Assembly: GCA_017477435.1 (NCBI GenBank)
Contig: JAFUVV010000008.1
Location: 1 to 62,611 of the forward strand
DNA length: 62,611 bases
Direction of reading: 5' to 3'
Source: Prevotella sp.
Lineage (GTDB): Bacteria > Bacteroidota > Bacteroidia > Bacteroidales > Bacteroidaceae
Positions within the stretch are counted from its first letter, which is position 1. The number at the start of each line of letters is the position of its first letter. This document shows, piece by piece, positions 59,268-62,611 of this stretch. The position numbers and the translations under genes are program-made. The notes under the pieces were generated by a model. It was not told where the DNA came from. It did no database searches and worked only from the letters and a program-made list of their open reading frames with translations.

Positions 59268-60425
59268 ATGAAAAAATTATTTATTATCTTGGCGTTCGCC
59301 GGTGTCACAATGACATCTATGGCACAAGACGCAGATCCTGTACAGAAGTACAGCGTAGCAACAAATTCATTCTGGAGCAACTGGTTCATCCAGGTTGGCG
59401 CTAACTGGGATGCATTTTATTCTGGCCAGGAGCACGGTCAGGGTCTCGAGAGAAGCCCGTTCAAGGGATTCCGTTCTCACGTAGGTGCTGCCGTAGCTCT
59501 CGGTAAGTGGTTCACACCAGGTATCGGACTCCGCACAAAGCTGCAGGGTATCTGGGGCAAGCAGGTTTACAATCCTCGCACTGGCGTTGTTGACAACGAC
59601 AACGACTTCTGGCTCCTCAACGAGCACGTGCTGTTCAACGTAAGCAACCTGCTTTGCGGTTACAACCCAAAGCGTGTTTGGAACTTCATTCCATTCGCAG
59701 GTGCTGGCTTCGGTCGTTCAATGACAACTAACCTCTACGGTATGGACCTCAGCGCTGGTATCCTCAACACATTCCGTCTGAGCAAGCACGTCCTCCTCAA
59801 CCTTGAGGTTGGTTACGTACGTACAGAGGGTGACGTTGACGGTTACGACCTGTCTTCTCTTGGAAACCGTGGTTGGGATTCTCACGACAACATGTTCTAC
59901 GGCGAACTTGGTCTGACCTTCAACCTTGGTAAGGCTACTTGGAACAAGGTGCCCGATGTGGACGCTCTCAAAGCTCTCCACCAGTCACAGCTCGACGCTC
60001 TCAACGCACAGCTCAACGATGCTAACGCTGAGAACGCTCGCCTGAAGAAGCTCCTTGCTGAGCAGAAGCCAGCTCCAGCTGCTGAGCCTAAGACTGTTAA
60101 GGAATTCGTTGGCACACCAGTTAACGTATTCTTCAACCTCGACAAGTACAACATCGCTTCGCAGAAGGATCTCGTAAACGTTCAGGGTATTGCTAAGTAC
60201 GCTAAGGACAATGGCGCTAACCTCCTCGTAACAGGTTATGCTGACAGCGCAACAGGTAAGGCTCCACACAACCAGTGGCTGTCTGAGAAGCGCGCAGAGA
60301 CCGTTGCTAACGAGCTCGTTAAGATGGGTGTAAGCCGTGATAAGATTGAAACAGCCGCTAAGGGTGGTGTAAACGATCTGTCGCCAATCAGCTTCAACCG
60401 TCGCGCTACTGTTCAGGTTAAGTAA
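59268..60425 (+). CDS. OmpA family outer membrane protein
   Basis: The 385-residue protein has a signal peptide (MKKLFIILAFAGVTMTSMA). An N-terminal eight-stranded-type beta barrel spans about 25-215 (WFIQVGANWDAFYSG, FRSHVGAAVALGKWFTPGIGL, LNLEVGYVRTEG). A heptad-like coiled coil, roughly 228-265 (QLDALNAQLNDANAENARLKKLLAEQKPA), leads to the C-terminal peptidoglycan-binding OmpA domain (VNVFFNLDKYNIASQKDLVNVQGIAKYA...NQWLSEKRAETVANELVKMGV), ending FNRRATVQVK. It should tether the outer membrane to the wall and is probably a major surface protein, given the strong promoter and favoured codons. Confidence 0.95.
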   Translation: MKKLFIILAFAGVTMTSMAQDADPVQKYSVATNSFWSNWFIQVGANWDAFYSGQEHGQGLERSPFKGFRSHVGAAVALGKWFTPGIGLRTKLQGIWGKQVYNPRTGVVDNDNDFWLLNEHVLFNVSNLLCGYNPKRVWNFIPFAGAGFGRSMTTNLYGMDLSAGILNTFRLSKHVLLNLEVGYVRTEGDVDGYDLSSLGNRGWDSHDNMFYGELGLTFNLGKATWNKVPDVDALKALHQSQLDALNAQLNDANAENARLKKLLAEQKPAPAAEPKTVKEFVGTPVNVFFNLDKYNIASQKDLVNVQGIAKYAKDNGANLLVTGYADSATGKAPHNQWLSEKRAETVANELVKMGVSRDKIETAAKGGVNDLSPISFNRRATVQVK

Positions 60426-60448
60426 TTTAGCTATTGAACTTAAAAACT

Positions 60449-60478
60449 AAAGCGTTTCCTTCGGGAAGCGCTTTTTTT
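60449..60478 (+). terminator. Intrinsic terminator of ompA with UUCG tetraloop
   Basis: An 11-bp stem (60449-60459 with 60464-60474, one G-T) closes a C(TTCG)G tetraloop and runs into TTTTTTT. It lies 24 bases after the stop codon. Confidence 0.92.
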
Positions 60479-60611
60479 GTTTCCATAAACGACCGGGCAC
60501 TGTTAATTAACGTCCGCAGGTCTAAGTTGCCATATTTTTTCTATCTGATTTCCACATCTCATCGGTGCTGACATAGGTGGGCGGAGCACAATTCCTGTTT
60601 GATTTTCAATC

Positions 60612-60694
60612 GTACATGGGCTTTGTACTGTGAGTACAGAGGCCATGCACTATTGGTACAGAACCCATGTACTGCGAGTACAAGGCCCATGTAC
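60612..60694 (+). repeat. GTAC-family 22-bp tandem array, four units (locus E)
   Basis: Four units at 22-bp spacing cover 83 bp. Spacers include ATGGGCTTT, AGAGGCCAT, AGAACCCAT and AAGGCCCAT; one arm is GCAC. It lies 130 bases after the ompA terminator and 334 bases before the next -7 element. Confidence 0.93.
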
Positions 60695-61027
60695 TGCAGC
60701 CGAAGCCTGCTCATAACCTCTCCATGGAGAAGGGTAGATGCAGCCTACTCATCCCTTGCCCGCTGCTTGTTCATTACTCACTCGCCGCCGTATTTCCACT
60801 CTTTCCTGAGGAGAGGAAAATGGATGGTGCACCTGCTGGGGAAGAAGCTCAGGGGGAGTGGGATGCATTGGATTCTACGGGAAACGTTTTCTGCCATAGG
60901 TTTCACGATGGAGTCTGTGGTAGGAAATCGCTACGAAATCCGTAGACAATTGTCATGATAATCACAGTTTTCTTTTATTATTAAGCAAATTTAACAAAAT
61001 GGGGGAAGTGATTTTAACTTTTATTCC
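60695..61027. other. Intergenic stretch with no recognised gene
   Basis: The stretch includes TCTCCATGGAGA (a perfect 12-bp palindrome near 60719-60730) and CTGAGGAGAGGAAAATGG. Short overlapping frames are open here but show no family features. It turns strongly A/T-rich from about 60960. Confidence 0.6.
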
Positions 61028-61035
61028 TAAATTTG
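61028..61035 (+). promoter_or_regulatory. -7 promoter element of the terminal LRR gene
   Basis: TAAATTTG fits TAnnTTTG, 65 bases before the ATG at 61101. No TTTG lies at the -33 distance. Confidence 0.55.
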
Positions 61036-61100
61036 CAAATGTGGTATAGTCTGCACGTATGAAATAATGTCGAATTATAATTAAAGCCAGCATTAAGATT

Positions 61101-62611
61101 ATGAAAAAAGCAACTTTTTACCTTGTTCTCTGCATTTTTATGAGTATGCACAGTACCAACGTCAGTGTTGCAGCCACGAATTATGGTTTCAGCGTCGGCG
61201 GTATTGATGTTACGTCTGACAATGCCTCAAACGTCACAGGCGATAATATCAAACAATATATGAATGGAAAAGACACTTATGTGAAATACGATCCTGACAC
61301 GAAGACGCTGCGTATGAGCAACATCGTCATTAGCCGCACCGGCAGTTACAACCGCGCTATTTATAACACGGCATGCACCGGGTTGAAAATCATTATCGAG
61401 ACAGCGTGCAAATTTGAGGCAGAGGATTCGTCGCCTGTAAGGCTTAATAAAAATACTACAATAGAAATCTTAGAGGACGAGAATTATCCTTATGGAACAT
61501 TTATCCGTGGCGGAAAAGAAGATGCTCTTACCATAGGTGGCGGAGCCTCGGTTGAGATTATAGGCGATGGACGGCTTGATATAGACTGCTCTCTCAATAA
61601 TGAAGGAAATGCAGTTGAGGGTGTCACTGGAGATGAAAAACTCTCAGTCAAGGGATTGGAAAAATTCGAAGCATACGGTTGTAAGAATTCTTTCTACAAA
61701 CTGGCTCAGCTGACATTGGAAGATGTTACGAAGGTGAATTGCTATTCATCAAAAGATGAACCCTGTGCAAACAACCTGAAAGCGTTTGTCAAAACGACGG
61801 ATATGTGTTATGCACCAAAGGGTACTTCTTTTGCCACTTCCTTCGATGCGAGCCAACAGACTTTTGTGCGCAGCGATGGATATCCTTCCGTACATCTTCT
61901 CATGTATAAAGGTGTGCCCGTTGACGAAGCTCACTTCCCAGATGCAACATTCAGAAACTATTTGCTGTCAGATGACTTCTCAATCGCAATACCAGGAGGA
62001 AACGGTGGATACATCTATTATTCTTTGGAGGAATTCGGTAACATTCTTGCCGACGAAATAGTGGATTATATCACCGAAATAAAGGTTCCTAACATGAATA
62101 TCTCCTCTCTCGAAGGAATACAATATTTCAGTGGATTGAAGACACTCGACTGCAGCAAAAACTCATTATCGAAGCTTGACGTGTCGGCTAATTTTAAACT
62201 GGTTAGTCTTGAATGCTCCAACAACACCTCACTCTCGGTACTGGGACTGCCCAAAACATCTTGGTTCCTCGGACAACCCAAGCTGAAATATCTGAGGTGT
62301 CAATATACTGCTCTCGCATCACTTGATTTGTCGGCTTTCCCAGATCTGCAGATACTATACTGCCGTGACTGTAAGTTGCAGATACTCACTCTGCCTGCAA
62401 CATCGAAACTGGGAACTGTGTATTGCATCAACAACGAACTGACAACTTTGGACGTATCGCAGAACACAGGGTTGACAGGATTGTATTGTAGCTACAATAA
62501 ATTGACAACATTGAAACTGCCCACCAGCAGCAACTCTATTCTTAAAACTCTGGATTGCTCGAATAACCAATTAGAGACGCTGAACCTCTCTAATTTCACA
62601 GGAATAACGAC
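61101..62611 (+). CDS. Leucine-rich repeat surface protein, 5' part (runs off the window)
   Basis: From the ATG at 61101 the frame is open to the window end: 503 codons plus two bases. It starts with a signal peptide (MKKATFYLVLCIFMSMHSTNVSVAA). A beta domain follows at about 28-270 (NYGFSVGGIDVTSDNASNVTGDNIKQ; VKYDPDTKTLRMSNIVI), the same domain type seen in the broken gene at 49495. Then LRRs of the LDCSKNSLSKLDVS/LYCSYNKLTTLKLP type run from about 330 on. The 3' end, and whether it too ends in a dockerin, is outside the window. The role is probably adhesion or binding of host or plant polymers, by family. Confidence 0.9.
   Translation, partial: MKKATFYLVLCIFMSMHSTNVSVAATNYGFSVGGIDVTSDNASNVTGDNIKQYMNGKDTYVKYDPDTKTLRMSNIVISRTGSYNRAIYNTACTGLKIIIETACKFEAEDSSPVRLNKNTTIEILEDENYPYGTFIRGGKEDALTIGGGASVEIIGDGRLDIDCSLNNEGNAVEGVTGDEKLSVKGLEKFEAYGCKNSFYKLAQLTLEDVTKVNCYSSKDEPCANNLKAFVKTTDMCYAPKGTSFATSFDASQQTFVRSDGYPSVHLLMYKGVPVDEAHFPDATFRNYLLSDDFSIAIPGGNGGYIYYSLEEFGNILADEIVDYITEIKVPNMNISSLEGIQYFSGLKTLDCSKNSLSKLDVSANFKLVSLECSNNTSLSVLGLPKTSWFLGQPKLKYLRCQYTALASLDLSAFPDLQILYCRDCKLQILTLPATSKLGTVYCINNELTTLDVSQNTGLTGLYCSYNKLTTLKLPTSSNSILKTLDCSNNQLETLNLSNFTGIT

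Noticed and set aside
60599-60958. Two overlapping plus-strand frames after ompA
   Set aside because: They start in or beside the GTAC array, overlap each other and show no family features.

Overview
The window looks like a chromosome segment from a Bacteroidota bacterium, most likely Prevotellaceae. The evidence is a SusC/SusD pair, promoters of the Bacteroidota type (TTTG, about 20 bp, TAnnTTTG), A-rich start regions in place of strong Shine-Dalgarno sites, BspA-like leucine-rich repeat surface proteins, the C-terminal 'YNLQG...GVYIKNGKK' tail, and the gene orders tuf-trnW-secE-nusG-rplKAJL-rpoBC and guaB-PpiC-SurA-OstA-mutL. The species cannot be named from sequence reading alone.

Layout. 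Positions 1-11850 carry the end of tuf, tRNA-Trp, secE, nusG, four ribosomal protein genes and rpoB/rpoC, with two tandem hairpins before rpoB and a strong terminator after rpoC. Positions 12100-17400 hold a DUF3467 gene and a susC/susD pair without neighbouring glycosidases. Positions 17800-21110 hold a His-rich metal P-type ATPase and a histidine kinase. Positions 21400-26100 run DUF177-rpmF-fabH-era-der plus a small lipoprotein. Positions 26200-29500 hold a MlaF/MlaE-type ABC transporter, split by a four-helix-bundle gene flanked by inverted repeats, and lptB. Positions 29800-38210 (minus strand) hold a small conserved-looking peptide gene, a 1155-residue LRR surface protein and a 1288-residue multi-domain glycosidase ending in a dockerin. 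Positions 38990-46910 hold tig, a secreted alpha/alpha-barrel-like protein, clpP, clpX and recQ. Positions 46937-50916 hold a fimbrillin-like lipoprotein, a serine hydrolase and a broken DUF285/dockerin surface-protein gene. Positions 51227-59100 hold guaB, two periplasmic PPIases, an OstA-like protein and mutL. The window ends with ompA and the first 503 codons of another LRR surface protein, which runs off the edge.

The most unusual signal is not a gene. Eight intergenic gaps each carry a short tandem array with a 22-bp period, in two sequence families. In the GTAC family the unit is GTAC-N9-GTAC; in the GATAG family it is CTATC-N7-GATAG. In both, the armed unit is 17 bp, the linker is 5 bp, and the spacer is usually built on AAAGCC (or its complement GGCTTT). 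All five GTAC arrays are exactly four units (83 bp). A third, smaller 22-bp-period array with GGCT/AGCC arms and the same AAAGCC core overlaps the lptB stop codon and abuts one GTAC array. I know of no described system that matches this, but I could not search for one.

Together the genes cover core transcription and translation, envelope building (LptB, OstA, SurA, PpiC, OmpA, Mla), protein quality control (Tig, ClpXP), DNA repair (RecQ, MutL), and an accessory layer of glycan-handling and surface adhesin-like proteins.
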